NCBI GenBank assembly: GCA_963792175.1
Contig: CAWBVG010000036.1
Coordinates: 1 to 43,465, forward strand
Reading direction: 5' to 3'
Length of the DNA stretch: 43,465 nucleotides
Source of the DNA: CAWBVG01 sp963792175
GTDB lineage: Bacteria > Acidobacteriota > Vicinamibacteria > Vicinamibacterales > CAVVIG01
Both the position numbers and the translations under genes were made by a program. Below are positions 21,088 through 29,556 of the stretch, piece after piece. The notes beneath the pieces are model-generated. The model was not told where the DNA came from, searched no databases, and worked only from the letters and a program-made list of their open reading frames with translations. Each line of letters begins with the position of its first letter. Position 1 is the stretch's first letter.

Positions 21088-23883
21088 TCACCATTCGCCG
21101 CGGGCGCCGATACGGAAGATGCGCGGTCCCGTGATGGCGATCGGCCTGAGCCAGGAAGCGCCCGAACTCGTCGTCACCGTCTGCTCGGCGTTGGTGTTGA
21201 ACAGGTTGTAGATGTCGAGAAACCCCATCACGCGCGTACTGCCAACGCGAAATGTCTTCTCGGTCCGCAGATCGACCAGCGTGATGGTCGGCGTCCGGTT
21301 CGCAGCGACCGGTTCCGCCTTGATCGTCGCGTTGCCGTAATTGAGCGTGCGGACGAACGTTCGCGCATACGGCGTGCCCGATTGCGAGCGCACGACGGGG
21401 ACCAGTCGGACGTCTGCCGGAAGATTCACGATCCCGTGCAGCTTTGCCTGCCAGGTCGTGAAGCGAAGCTGGTCCCCCGTCGCGTTGATGAGTGCGTTGG
21501 GCGTAAAGTCGCTGCCGACCCCCAAGGCGGCCTCGCGATTCCAGGTGTGCGTCAAACTGGCGAGCAACGAGCCCCTTGCGGCCCGACGCCAGCTCCCCGT
21601 CATCTCCCACGTGTAGTACTCGCTGTCGCTGTTCGGCACATTCATGGTGACGTTCACCGGCGGCACGGCGAGCGCCTCGGGCAGCACGCCATACGCGGTC
21701 ATCGTCGGGCCGTCGTCTGCGGTTCCCACCCGACCGTCCGCTCCGGGGTCGACAATCGGGACCGGGACTCCATAGCTGGTGAGGGGCCGGTTGATGTTGA
21801 TGGTGCCGTATGGATGCCGCCGCGCATTGATCACGACACCCGTCCGGATGGCCAGTTCACGTGACACCTCGCGCTCGAGGAACATCGTCGTCTGATGCAC
21901 GTTCGAATTCACAATCTCGCCGTCCAGACGAGTGGACGTGCTGCCTCCCAACACAGATGTGACGGGACCCTCCTCGCCGGGGTCCCATCGCCCGTTCCCG
22001 TTCACGTCATTCGTCCAGGCGTTGGTGCGTGTCCAGCCAGTCGGATTCGGATTGAAGGCGCCCGTGAAGTTGGTGCCCGGGTACAGCCAGAAGTTTCCGT
22101 ATTGCAGCTTGACGACGGTTTTGCCGTCACCCGTGATATCGCCGCCGATGCCCAGGCGCGGGCCCCAATTGTTGAACGTGATCACGGAATCAATCGCGTC
22201 GAACCTCTGGCCGGCCGGTCCCTCTTGTTCCGGAAGACCTGGCTGGTAGCGATCCAGGCGCAGGCCCAGCGATAGCGTGATTCGCCGGTTGACGCGCCAG
22301 GTATCGTCCACGAACCCTGCAGACGTCACCATGTCGTTTCTGGACACGTTCGAACCGAGGAGGATCTGCACCTGGGTGGGCGTGCCGTTGTTGAGAACCG
22401 AGACGCAGTTGCACGGGTTCCCGTACCCGAACGTCGGCCATTCCACGGAATCCAACATGTACTCACCGCCGATCCGGACGGTGTGACTGCCACCCCGGCC
22501 GGATTTCAAGAAGCTGATGGAGCCGTTCACCTGCGGACGGCTGAGACTGCGTTCGTTCGCAAGGGCACCGCCCGTGACGGTATTCGCGCCGACGTCCGAG
22601 ATCCGCGGGGCGGCGCTCTTGAACTCGTTCACCGCGTTCGAAAAATAACCGCCCGCTCGCGCTTCCAGGTAGACGGCGTCCGTCAGCGCGGCGTTGTATT
22701 CGCCTTTCCAGACGCTCGCCGGGAACGTCATCCTCGGCAGTGCATCGGAGGTCTGAAAGGGCTGGGTGGCGCCGACGATAAAATTGCTCGAATTCGTGAA
22801 CTCCTGATGCTGGACGTAACCGACCAGGGTCTGTCGCGATGACGGCTTGTAGGTGAGCTTGCCAGTCCAGATTCTTGCGGTGAGCGCTGCGGCAGTGTCG
22901 AGCAGCCAGGGATAGCGCTGCTGAATCTCGGTATCGCGGTAGGCACCGTACCACCAGGCGACGTTTCTCCTTACGTACCCTCCGAGGTCCGCGGTGGCGT
23001 CCCGGAAGCGTTGCAGCTGGTTCACCTGCCGCACGTCGAGACCTGGTCCGCCGGCGAGGCCTCGCCCGATCTGACCGCTGTCGATGTTCGTCGCCTCCCA
23101 CGCGTCGCTCTGAAAGTCGGCATACGCGCTGCCGTGATACGCATTGCCGCCCGACTTGCTGACGTACCTCGCCATCGTTCCCGGGACCGGCATCGCGGCG
23201 GAGTGACCGACGGAGTTGACGGCGATCTCCGCGAAGGAGCCGAAATCGGAGTAGTAGTTGTCGTTGGGCCCGGTGGCTCCGCCAACGCGGATGCCTTCGA
23301 CCTCATTGCGGTTCATGCCGGTTGTCGCGCGCAAGCCGTAGGCGGCGTACTCCTGCATGCTGAGCGCGGCGTTGCCGCCAACGTCCACTTTGGTCATCGC
23401 GATGCCTGGGGTATTGGCCAGGATCGCAAAGCTATCGCGCGCGCCAGGCAAGGTTGCCAGCGTGCTGCTGTCGAAGCGCGCCGTGACCTCGGTGGACGTG
23501 AGGTCGATGATCGGCGCACCGCTCACGCTGACACTGTCAACGACGTGACCCGGTCGCAGTTCGGCGTCGACGGTGGCGGTGAAACCGATACCGACGTGAA
23601 TGCCCTGGCGGACGATGCTCGCGAATCCTGTCAGCTCGAAGGTGAGCGCATACTCTCCTGGCGGCACGGCGGGAAAACGATAGACGCCCGCTTCGTCAGT
23701 GAGCGCCGTTTGTTTGGTGATCAGCGTCGGACCAGCGAGCGTGACGGTCACGAGGGGTACGACGGCGTGCGAGCTGTCGGTCACGGTGCCGAAAACCGCG
23801 CCGGTCGTCGGGGTGACGGTCTGTCCCGTCGCCGTGGTCACCGCCAGATTGGTGAGAAACGCAACAGCAAGCAGCGCACGCAT
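21088..23883 (-). CDS. TonB-dependent receptor with carboxypeptidase-regulatory domain
   Basis: This uninterrupted outer-membrane receptor has about 931 residues from the chosen start, where MRALLAVAFLTNLAV forms a signal peptide ending ATGQ; an in-frame GTG at 23925 would add 14 polar residues. Residues about 25-110 form a carboxypeptidase-regulatory-like domain (VFGTVTDSSHAVVPLVTVTL), then comes a plug (FDSSTLATLPGARDSF) and a barrel, ending in the aromatic C-terminus IFRIGARGEW. This design is frequent in acidobacteria, where substrates are mostly unknown oligomers or plant compounds. It lies between a response regulator and a sensor kinase on the same strand, which suggests that its ligand is sensed by that kinase. 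Confidence 0.92.
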   Translation of the reverse strand: MRALLAVAFLTNLAVTTATGQTVTPTTGAVFGTVTDSSHAVVPLVTVTLAGPTLITKQTALTDEAGVYRFPAVPPGEYALTFELTGFASIVRQGIHVGIGFTATVDAELRPGHVVDSVSVSGAPIIDLTSTEVTARFDSSTLATLPGARDSFAILANTPGIAMTKVDVGGNAALSMQEYAAYGLRATTGMNRNEVEGIRVGGATGPNDNYYSDFGSFAEIAVNSVGHSAAMPVPGTMARYVSKSGGNAYHGSAYADFQSDAWEATNIDSGQIGRGLAGGPGLDVRQVNQLQRFRDATADLGGYVRRNVAWWYGAYRDTEIQQRYPWLLDTAAALTARIWTGKLTYKPSSRQTLVGYVQHQEFTNSSNFIVGATQPFQTSDALPRMTFPASVWKGEYNAALTDAVYLEARAGGYFSNAVNEFKSAAPRISDVGANTVTGGALANERSLSRPQVNGSISFLKSGRGGSHTVRIGGEYMLDSVEWPTFGYGNPCNCVSVLNNGTPTQVQILLGSNVSRNDMVTSAGFVDDTWRVNRRITLSLGLRLDRYQPGLPEQEGPAGQRFDAIDSVITFNNWGPRLGIGGDITGDGKTVVKLQYGNFWLYPGTNFTGAFNPNPTGWTRTNAWTNDVNGNGRWDPGEEGPVTSVLGGSTSTRLDGEIVNSNVHQTTMFLEREVSRELAIRTGVVINARRHPYGTININRPLTSYGVPVPIVDPGADGRVGTADDGPTMTAYGVLPEALAVPPVNVTMNVPNSDSEYYTWEMTGSWRRAARGSLLASLTHTWNREAALGVGSDFTPNALINATGDQLRFTTWQAKLHGIVNLPADVRLVPVVRSQSGTPYARTFVRTLNYGNATIKAEPVAANRTPTITLVDLRTEKTFRVGSTRVMGFLDIYNLFNTNAEQTVTTSSGASWLRPIAITGPRIFRIGARGEW

Positions 23884-24052
23884 GACGCGCGGGCGAGGAC
23901 TTGATGACGTCCATTCTGCCCTCACTGAGTGAACTCCAGTGAACTGCTTTACCGTTCGTAACGCTCAAACGAGCATACCCCATCGTCTGCTCGAGCCTTT
24001 CAGCCAAATACGATATTGGTAATCAAATCGCTGGAGCCAACCGGCTCTTCGG

Positions 24053-24523
24053 TCAGCCACGTTCGCGTCCACCCGCCACCTCGGGGGACACGTACACCCG
24101 ACCCTGCAACGCTTCGTCGATCGCCGTCAGCAAGTCCTCACCCGCGGCATGCTTGAGAACGAAGCCCGACGCGCCGCCGCGCAGCGCCTCGCTGACAAGC
24201 TCTGAATCGCTATACATGGTCAGGAAAATCACCTTGCTGACGACCCCCGATGCCTTCAGCGATCGGAGAGAGTCGATGCCGTTCATCCCGGGCATCGAGA
24301 TGTCGGTGATGACGACGTCCGGCTGGAGGCGGATCGCAGCCTCGACCAGGCTCCGGCCATCGCTGACGGTGCCGACGACGTCTACCTGCTCCCTCAGTAA
24401 ACTGACCAGTTCTGCCATGATCAGTTGATGGTCGTCGGCGATCAGGACTCTGGCGCGAGGTGCGTGCTTTTCCAGAACGACCTTCGTTTCCTTAATCTTC
24501 GCTGGTGAGACTGACAGGGCCAT
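24053..24523 (-). CDS. Response regulator, receiver domain only
   Basis: The 156-residue product is a NarL/FixJ-type receiver: acidic pair in VLIADDHQLI, phosphoacceptor aspartate in DVVITDISMPGMNG, threonine in IFLTMYSD and lysine in GFVLKHAAGEDL. Family members continue after YVSPEVA with a LuxR-type DNA-binding domain of about 60 residues. Here the frame ends in GGRERG, and neither other frame restores a helix-turn-helix before the next gene. It is therefore either a stand-alone receiver or a truncated gene. The start at 24523 avoids an implausible basic extension up to 24757. It heads the cluster regulator - TonB receptor - kinase, with a 169-base spacer before the receptor start. Confidence 0.85.
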   Translation of the reverse strand: MALSVSPAKIKETKVVLEKHAPRARVLIADDHQLIMAELVSLLREQVDVVGTVSDGRSLVEAAIRLQPDVVITDISMPGMNGIDSLRSLKASGVVSKVIFLTMYSDSELVSEALRGGASGFVLKHAAGEDLLTAIDEALQGRVYVSPEVAGGRERG

Positions 24524-24580
24524 CTTACGTCCGTGCCGCTGCGAGCGGGACGGGGATGCGGACCATAGACCTTCGTCCTG

Positions 24581-24600
24581 TTCAGGCGTTGTCACCTGAA
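24581..24600. repeat. Inverted repeat in a divergent spacer
   Basis: TTCAGG at 24581-24586 and CCTGAA at 24595-24600 form a perfect 6-base inverted repeat around an 8-base spacer. It lies in the 210-base space between the response regulator (transcribed left) and the membrane/Rieske operon (transcribed right). The symmetry and position fit an operator for a dimeric regulator, but a 6+6 repeat can occur by chance in a region this rich in GC. Confidence 0.35.
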
Positions 24601-24733
24601 GCTCAGCACCAGCGCGCGTCACCGCCAGATGACGACGTGCCGTGGCAGTAGCCGATGCCGTGGACTCGGGCAAGTATTGTTGGCCAAATCGCGCGGTGTA
24701 CCTCGTGGCACAACTCGTGCTCCTTATTACCCG

Positions 24734-25302
24734 ATGACTATGAGCAAGTCGATTCATATTGTTTTGTTTATGTCAGCGCTGTTTCTCGCCGCGCCGGCGG
24801 CGCGAGGCGCAATCGGCCGACGCCGGCGACCAGGATGCCGGGCAAACGGCGCGTCCGCAGGCAATCGAGTACAGCGACGCCTACGAGACCCGCGCCAAGA
24901 TTCATAGAATCGCGAGCTGGGCGACCCTCCCTCTACTGGGAACCGAAGCGATTCTCGGGCAGAACCTGTACAACGATCCGCAGTCACACGAGAGTTCGTA
25001 TCGCGGCGCCCACATCGCCGTCGGCACGGCGATCACCGGCTTGTTCGTGGCGCAGACCGCCACCGGTCTGTGGAACCTTGTCGACAGTTGGAAGGACCCG
25101 AATCACAAGACGCTGCGGCGCGTGCACAGCATCATGATGCTCGGTGCCGACGCCGGCTTCGTGGCCGCGTACGGGACCGCCCCGGGCGGACGCAATCTCG
25201 TGAACTTCGATCAGCAGCAAGAGCACGCATCGCACGATCGTGTTCACGACCATGGGGGTTGCGACAGCGTCTTACCTGCTGATGCTGTTCGGAAACAAGT
25301 AA
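24734..25302 (+). CDS. Four-helix membrane protein with b561-like histidine pattern (frameshifted)
   Basis: The joined product is about 189 residues. A signal peptide (SIHIVLFMSALFLAAPAARG) precedes a polar stretch and four membrane helices. Each helix opens with a histidine: KIHRIASWATLPL, GAHIAVGTAITGLF, RRVHSIMMLGADAGF and THRTIVFTTMGVATASY. Because helices alternate in direction, helices 1 and 3 place their histidines on one membrane face and helices 2 and 4 on the other. That is the arrangement of the two bis-histidine hemes of cytochrome b561. I do not recognise a named family; heme binding is inference. Frame changes lie near 24812 and 25220. Its TAA overlaps the ATG of the next gene (TAATG). 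It probably acts in electron transfer with the Rieske protein encoded two genes on. Confidence 0.65.
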
Positions 25303-25775
25303 TGACGGACGTATTGCAAACCTGGGGTTCCTTCTACGCCAACCACGCGGCTATTCGCACGCTCATCGCGTTCGTGCATGTCGGCGCGTTGATCGCCGGC
25401 GGCGGCCTCGCCGTCGCCACGGACCGCATCATGCTCACCGGAGTCGTCGACGACGGGTCGTCGCGCCGCTCGCTGCTGGACAGGCTTCAGAGCACGCACC
25501 GACCCGTCATCATATCGCTCGTGCTCATCACGATCAGCGGCTTCCTGCTGTTCGCTGCGGATTTCGACACGTTCCGCTACTCGAAGTTCTTCTGGGGCAA
25601 GATGGGGCTCGTCGCCCTCCTCGTGGTCAATGGCGGTGTGCTCTGGCGGGCGGAGCGGCGCGCGCTCTCGGGCGACCACCGCGCGTGGCGGACGCTGCGC
25701 CTGAGCGCGATCGCGAGCCTTACCCTCTGGTTTCTGACTACGCTTGGCGGCGTAGCGCTGCCCAACATCGGATGA
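25302..25775 (+). CDS. Four-helix membrane protein of the Rieske cluster
   Basis: This intact 157-residue protein has helices at about 20-40 (LIAFVHVGALIAGGGLAVA), 67-85 (PVIISLVLITISGFLLF), 98-116 (WGKMGLVALLVVNGGVLW) and 133-153 (SAIASLTLWFLTTLGGVAL). Histidines 26 and 66 sit at the start of helices 1 and 2, where they could bind heme or a quinone, although the pattern is less regular than in the preceding gene. No named family is recognised. Its start overlaps the previous stop by one base (TAATG), and its TGA overlaps the Rieske start (ATGATGA). The three proteins are thus translationally coupled and probably form one complex. Confidence 0.75.
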   Translation: MTDVLQTWGSFYANHAAIRTLIAFVHVGALIAGGGLAVATDRIMLTGVVDDGSSRRSLLDRLQSTHRPVIISLVLITISGFLLFAADFDTFRYSKFFWGKMGLVALLVVNGGVLWRAERRALSGDHRAWRTLRLSAIASLTLWFLTTLGGVALPNIG

Positions 25776-26221
25776 TGAGTTGTACGGATTGTCCGTCCCG
25801 TCGTGATTTTCTTCAGATCGTCGCCGCGCTCGGGCTGGCGGCGCTGCCCGTGCTGTTCGTTGACGGCGTCGAGGCGGCCGGCGCGCAGAAGTATCCCTTT
25901 CCGGCCGCCGACAGCGTCACCATCGATCGCAAGCAGCAGGTCATCATCGTGCGGGCGCAGGGCCATGTCTACGCGTTCAACTTGTCGTGTCCGCACGAGA
26001 ACACCGCGCTGAAGTGGCTGCCGAAGGACAACCGCTTCCAGTGCCCGAAGCACCAGTCGCAGTACCAGCCCAACGGCACCTTCGTGACGGGCCGCGCGAC
26101 GCGGAACATGGACCGCCTCGCCATCCGCCGCGAAGGCAACGATCTCTACGTCGACCTTTCCCACATCATCAAGTCGGACACCGACCGGCCTGCCTGGGAC
26201 GCCGCGACCATCGCCGCGTAA
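25772..26221 (+). CDS. Tat-exported Rieske [2Fe-2S] protein
   Basis: The 149-residue product starts with a twin-arginine signal, SRRDFLQIVAALGLAALPV (residues 9-27), cleaved or kept as an anchor near VEAAGA. The Rieske domain follows: cluster ligands are Cys73 and His75 in SCPH and Cys91 and His94 in CPKH, with 15 residues between His75 and Cys91. The CPH rather than CTH box and the lack of the extra disulfide cysteines resemble arsenite-oxidase small-subunit or ferredoxin-like Rieske proteins more than cytochrome bc1 subunits. It would carry electrons outside the cytoplasmic membrane for the two membrane proteins encoded just upstream, whose genes overlap it. The start at 25772 is fixed by the ATGA overlap. 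Confidence 0.92.
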   Translation: MMSCTDCPSRRDFLQIVAALGLAALPVLFVDGVEAAGAQKYPFPAADSVTIDRKQQVIIVRAQGHVYAFNLSCPHENTALKWLPKDNRFQCPKHQSQYQPNGTFVTGRATRNMDRLAIRREGNDLYVDLSHIIKSDTDRPAWDAATIAA

Positions 26222-26279
26222 GCCGGCCCTCAAACGATCGTCACGGCCATCCTCCTTGAGCTGCCGCGGTCAACGTCGG

Positions 26280-28382
26280 TTACGCGATGAGTTTCTTGTT
26301 GTCCAGTTCTTCTCGCGCAGCCAGGAGGCGGTCGTAGATCTGCTTCGTGCTCAACATCGCCTTGTCGTCGCCTTTTGCGACCACTTTCGCACGGCCCCAG
26401 CGACCTGGAATGCCATCCAAGGTCAGCGTCCCCATCCATGGCGGTAGAACGGCGTTCTCGACAGAGGTCAGCACATCACCCTTCGGTTCCAGACCGAGCA
26501 AGGTTCGGATGCAGAGCATCGGCGACGCGGCGGCCCACGCCTGAGGGAGACAGGCCGTGGGGTATTGCACGGGGTACCGTGTGTTCCCGCGATCGTAGCC
26601 AGAGAAGACTTCCGGCAAACGCGCGTCAAAGAACCAGCTCGCTTCGAAGATGCCGGCAATGATGGCTGCCGCGTCCTGGCGGAACCCGTAGCGGGCAAGC
26701 CCGGCAGCGATGAAACTGTTGTCGTGCGGCCAGACCGTTCCGTTGTGATACTCGATGGGGTTGTACCCGCCTTCCCCCATGGCCATGGTGCGAATCCCCC
26801 ATCCGGAAAACATCTGCGGGCTCATCAGGTGGTCTCGCAGCGCCCGGGCCTTGTCGTCATCCACGATGCCGCTCCACAGCAAGAGCCCGATGTTCGAGCA
26901 CAGGCTGTCGACCTTTCTCTTGTGGCCGTCGAGGGCCAGCGCGAAGAACCGGCGATCGGGGATCCAGAAATCCTGGTTGAACCGGCGTTTCAGGTCGGCC
27001 GCCTGCGTTTCCAGGTTGACCGCGAGCGCTTCGTCCTTCCAGATGTCACGAGCCAGACGCGCGCAACGCAGCCTCGCATCATAGGCGTAGCCCTGGAGCT
27101 CGCATGTCGCGCGTGGCGTGGGCGCAAGAGTACCGTCGTGGAACAGAATGGAATTCCAGGAGTCCTTCCAGCACTGGTTCTCGAGGCCGAGTTTGGTCTT
27201 GCGCTCGTACTCGATGTAGCCGTCGCCGTCGCGGTCCCCGAAGTGGTCCATCCAGTTCAACGCGGCGCGCGCGTTGGGTTCGAGCGCGCGCACCAGGTTC
27301 ACGTCGCCGGTCCAGCGTTCGTACTCATCCAGCAACACGAGGAAGAGCAGCGTGGTGTCACTGGCACCGTAATACGGCGCCTGGGGCCGTTCGTGGAAAT
27401 GGGTCAGCTCGCCGAAACGCAGCTCGTGAAGGATGCGTCCGGGCTCTTCTTCCGTCAGCTCCACTTCTTTTTTTCCCTGGGCGGCGGCCAACGCGCGGAG
27501 CGTGGCACCCGCCAGTTCCGGCTTGAACGGAAGCATCTGATAACTCGTGATCAGGCTGTCGCGCCCAAACAGCGCCATGAACCACGGCAAACCGGCTGCG
27601 GGGAGCGAGTGCTCGGCCAGGGTGTCAGGACGAAAGCGAAGCGCCGCAATGTCCATCAGGCCGCGTATGTACAGGCGGCCAATCTGCGGATGGCACGTGA
27701 GGGTCGGCGCCGTATCAATCCAGTCCTTCAGATTGCGCCGCATCGCGTCGCCTTCCTCCGTCGCGAATTTTGGATTGTGCACGGTCTTGCCGGTCACCGG
27801 GGTCACCTGGAAGTTTGTGGTCCAGAGAGACTTCGGCAGGAGCGCGAAACGGAACGTCACGTGATCAGGCGTTGCCTCTGTGGGAGGGACGGTCGACCCG
27901 ATGAGTGTTTCCCTGACCCAGTCTTCGCGCTTGTAGCCCAGGACCTGGCGCCCGCCTCGCGTGGCCTGGTAATAGGCTCCCTTCTTCTTGAGGGCATCCT
28001 TGACTTCGAAGAGATCGCAGAAGTCGCACCCGAAGTCCACACGCAACTCAAGGTTCTCCACCTCGCTGCCGTGGTTGAGCACGGTCAGCTCTTCGACGAA
28101 GCCGTTGCCAACAAAACGGCGCCGCACCAGTGAAAGGGTGGGGTTCTTGTAAATGGTCCCCGTCGGCGGAATGCAGAAGTGCTGCGCGTAGTAGTACTCG
28201 ATGGAGTCCGTGGACAGCACATCGAGTGCGATGCCGTTGATGGTGAGGATCCACTTCGACAAGTGACGCGTGTCTTTGAAGAACAGACCCTCCGGCTGGT
28301 CGGGCCTGGCGTTGATATCGCCGTTGGGATTCGAGACGAGAAATGTCGAACCGTCGAGAGTGCTAACCGTGTTGTCGCTCAT
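26280..28382 (-). CDS. Glycogen-debranching-like amylo-alpha-1,6-glucosidase
   Basis: The 700-residue protein has an N-terminal beta-sandwich glycogen-debranching domain (about 5-200; PEGLFFKDTRHLSKW, IYKNPTLSLVRRR) and a C-terminal (alpha/alpha)6 toroid (about 235-690). The toroid shows LPWFMALFGRDSLITS, YGASDTTLLFLVLL and YNPIEYHNGTVWPHDN, the last being the usual carboxylate-rich catalytic loop. No signal peptide is present, so it acts in the cytoplasm on alpha-glucans or glucosyl compounds. The ATG at 28382 has AAGGAG eight bases upstream and overlaps the end of the MFS gene by 20 bases. It is the last gene of a five-gene run. The frame is intact. Confidence 0.9.
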   Translation of the reverse strand: MSDNTVSTLDGSTFLVSNPNGDINARPDQPEGLFFKDTRHLSKWILTINGIALDVLSTDSIEYYYAQHFCIPPTGTIYKNPTLSLVRRRFVGNGFVEELTVLNHGSEVENLELRVDFGCDFCDLFEVKDALKKKGAYYQATRGGRQVLGYKREDWVRETLIGSTVPPTEATPDHVTFRFALLPKSLWTTNFQVTPVTGKTVHNPKFATEEGDAMRRNLKDWIDTAPTLTCHPQIGRLYIRGLMDIAALRFRPDTLAEHSLPAAGLPWFMALFGRDSLITSYQMLPFKPELAGATLRALAAAQGKKEVELTEEEPGRILHELRFGELTHFHERPQAPYYGASDTTLLFLVLLDEYERWTGDVNLVRALEPNARAALNWMDHFGDRDGDGYIEYERKTKLGLENQCWKDSWNSILFHDGTLAPTPRATCELQGYAYDARLRCARLARDIWKDEALAVNLETQAADLKRRFNQDFWIPDRRFFALALDGHKRKVDSLCSNIGLLLWSGIVDDDKARALRDHLMSPQMFSGWGIRTMAMGEGGYNPIEYHNGTVWPHDNSFIAAGLARYGFRQDAAAIIAGIFEASWFFDARLPEVFSGYDRGNTRYPVQYPTACLPQAWAAASPMLCIRTLLGLEPKGDVLTSVENAVLPPWMGTLTLDGIPGRWGRAKVVAKGDDKAMLSTKQIYDRLLAAREELDNKKLIA

Positions 28383-29556
28383 ACACAAGTCTCCTTAGCT
28401 GCCCAACGGCGAAGGCGACACCGAACATGGCGACGCCGAGCACCGAGGCCCACGAGTAGATGGCGTGAAATGACAGGCCCGCCAGGTCGCGCAGCGGGCC
28501 GACGCCGAACGCGGCCACGCCGTAGCCGGCCTGATAGAAGGCGACGAGTTCTCCGGACGTCAGGGCGGCGAGTTTCGGAAACGCCTGTCCGCTGAGGCTG
28601 ATCGACAGCGGAAAAAACGCCGAACAGCCAAGACCCGACAAGCCGAAGGCCACGATGCTTTCGGCCTCTCCGCTCGCATGCGACACCATTTGAAAGGCCC
28701 CGATCAACACGACCGGAAGGCCGGCATAGATCCACGGCACGGTTCGCTCGGAGGACACCGTCGCAAACAGAATCCGTCCGACCGTGACCATCGCCCAGAA
28801 CGCCATGAGCGCGAAGGAGGCGCTTTCGGCAGACAGCCCGCGCTCGCGGGTCAGATACGGTCCGGACCAGTTGCCGTTCAGCGTCTCAGCAACTCCGTAG
28901 AGGAGAACGGCGGTGGCAAAGAGCCAGAAGCTCCCTGGCAGACGTTCAGCAGTCGCGTCGTGTGCCACGTGACCGACTGACGCCTCGAGCGGCACCTTCG
29001 TACTCAGGAGAAGTAGTGCGGCCAGGGCGGCGGCCACCAGCAACGGCATCAGCCACCAGACGCCCGCTCCCAGAAAGATCGCGACGAAGAGAGGTGCGAG
29101 CGCGGTGCCGGCACCGAGCAAAGCATTGAGCACGAGCACGCTGCGATCCTCGTGGCCCGGAACAAACCTCTGCGCGTAGGTGTTGATGGCCATCACGGTG
29201 GCACCGAAGCCGAACCCGAGCGATCCGGTCGCAATGAGGAGCATTCCGTACGCGGCGCCCGGCATATCCACCAACAGCCGGCTTCCGGCCAGCAGGAACA
29301 TCGCCAGGAGGTCGCCGCTCAAACCGGCCTGAAGAACCCGCTTGAGTGTCCAACGGCGCGCGAGGCCCGGACCGATGCTGGAGGCGAGAATCGCCAGAAT
29401 GACTTGCGGGACGAACATCATCCCGTAGCGCGACGCGCCGAACCCGAAGCCGCTGGGACTGGTGAAGATGGAGCTGGCGGCTGGAAACGTGACCAGCGCC
29501 AGCCCCTGGACCAGCCCGATGACGTAAATCAGGCGGACTTCAGACCGCGAGGGCAT
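28363..29556 (-). CDS. MFS transporter
   Basis: This 397-residue protein has about twelve hydrophobic helices in two halves. The loop GPGLARRWTLKRVL between helices 2 and 3 is a weak form of the major-facilitator basic motif. Other helices include GSLGFGFGATVMAINTYAQ and FGLSGLGCSAFFPLSISLSGQ. No substrate can be read from the sequence. Its start at 29556 lies 17 bases inside the end of the GMC oxidoreductase gene, and its stop overlaps the debranching-enzyme gene, so it is co-transcribed with both. That context suggests a sugar, sugar acid or polyol. Confidence 0.88.
   Translation of the reverse strand: MPSRSEVRLIYVIGLVQGLALVTFPAASSIFTSPSGFGFGASRYGMMFVPQVILAILASSIGPGLARRWTLKRVLQAGLSGDLLAMFLLAGSRLLVDMPGAAYGMLLIATGSLGFGFGATVMAINTYAQRFVPGHEDRSVLVLNALLGAGTALAPLFVAIFLGAGVWWLMPLLVAAALAALLLLSTKVPLEASVGHVAHDATAERLPGSFWLFATAVLLYGVAETLNGNWSGPYLTRERGLSAESASFALMAFWAMVTVGRILFATVSSERTVPWIYAGLPVVLIGAFQMVSHASGEAESIVAFGLSGLGCSAFFPLSISLSGQAFPKLAALTSGELVAFYQAGYGVAAFGVGPLRDLAGLSFHAIYSWASVLGVAMFGVAFAVGQLRRLVYERQHG

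Noticed and set aside
26565..28133. Long 522-codon frame on the + strand inside the debranching-enzyme gene
   Set aside because: It is antisense to a gene with strong family similarity and has the composition expected of a high-GC mirror frame. Similar long mirror frames, for example at 13497-14360 and 38497-39549, were dropped for the same reason.
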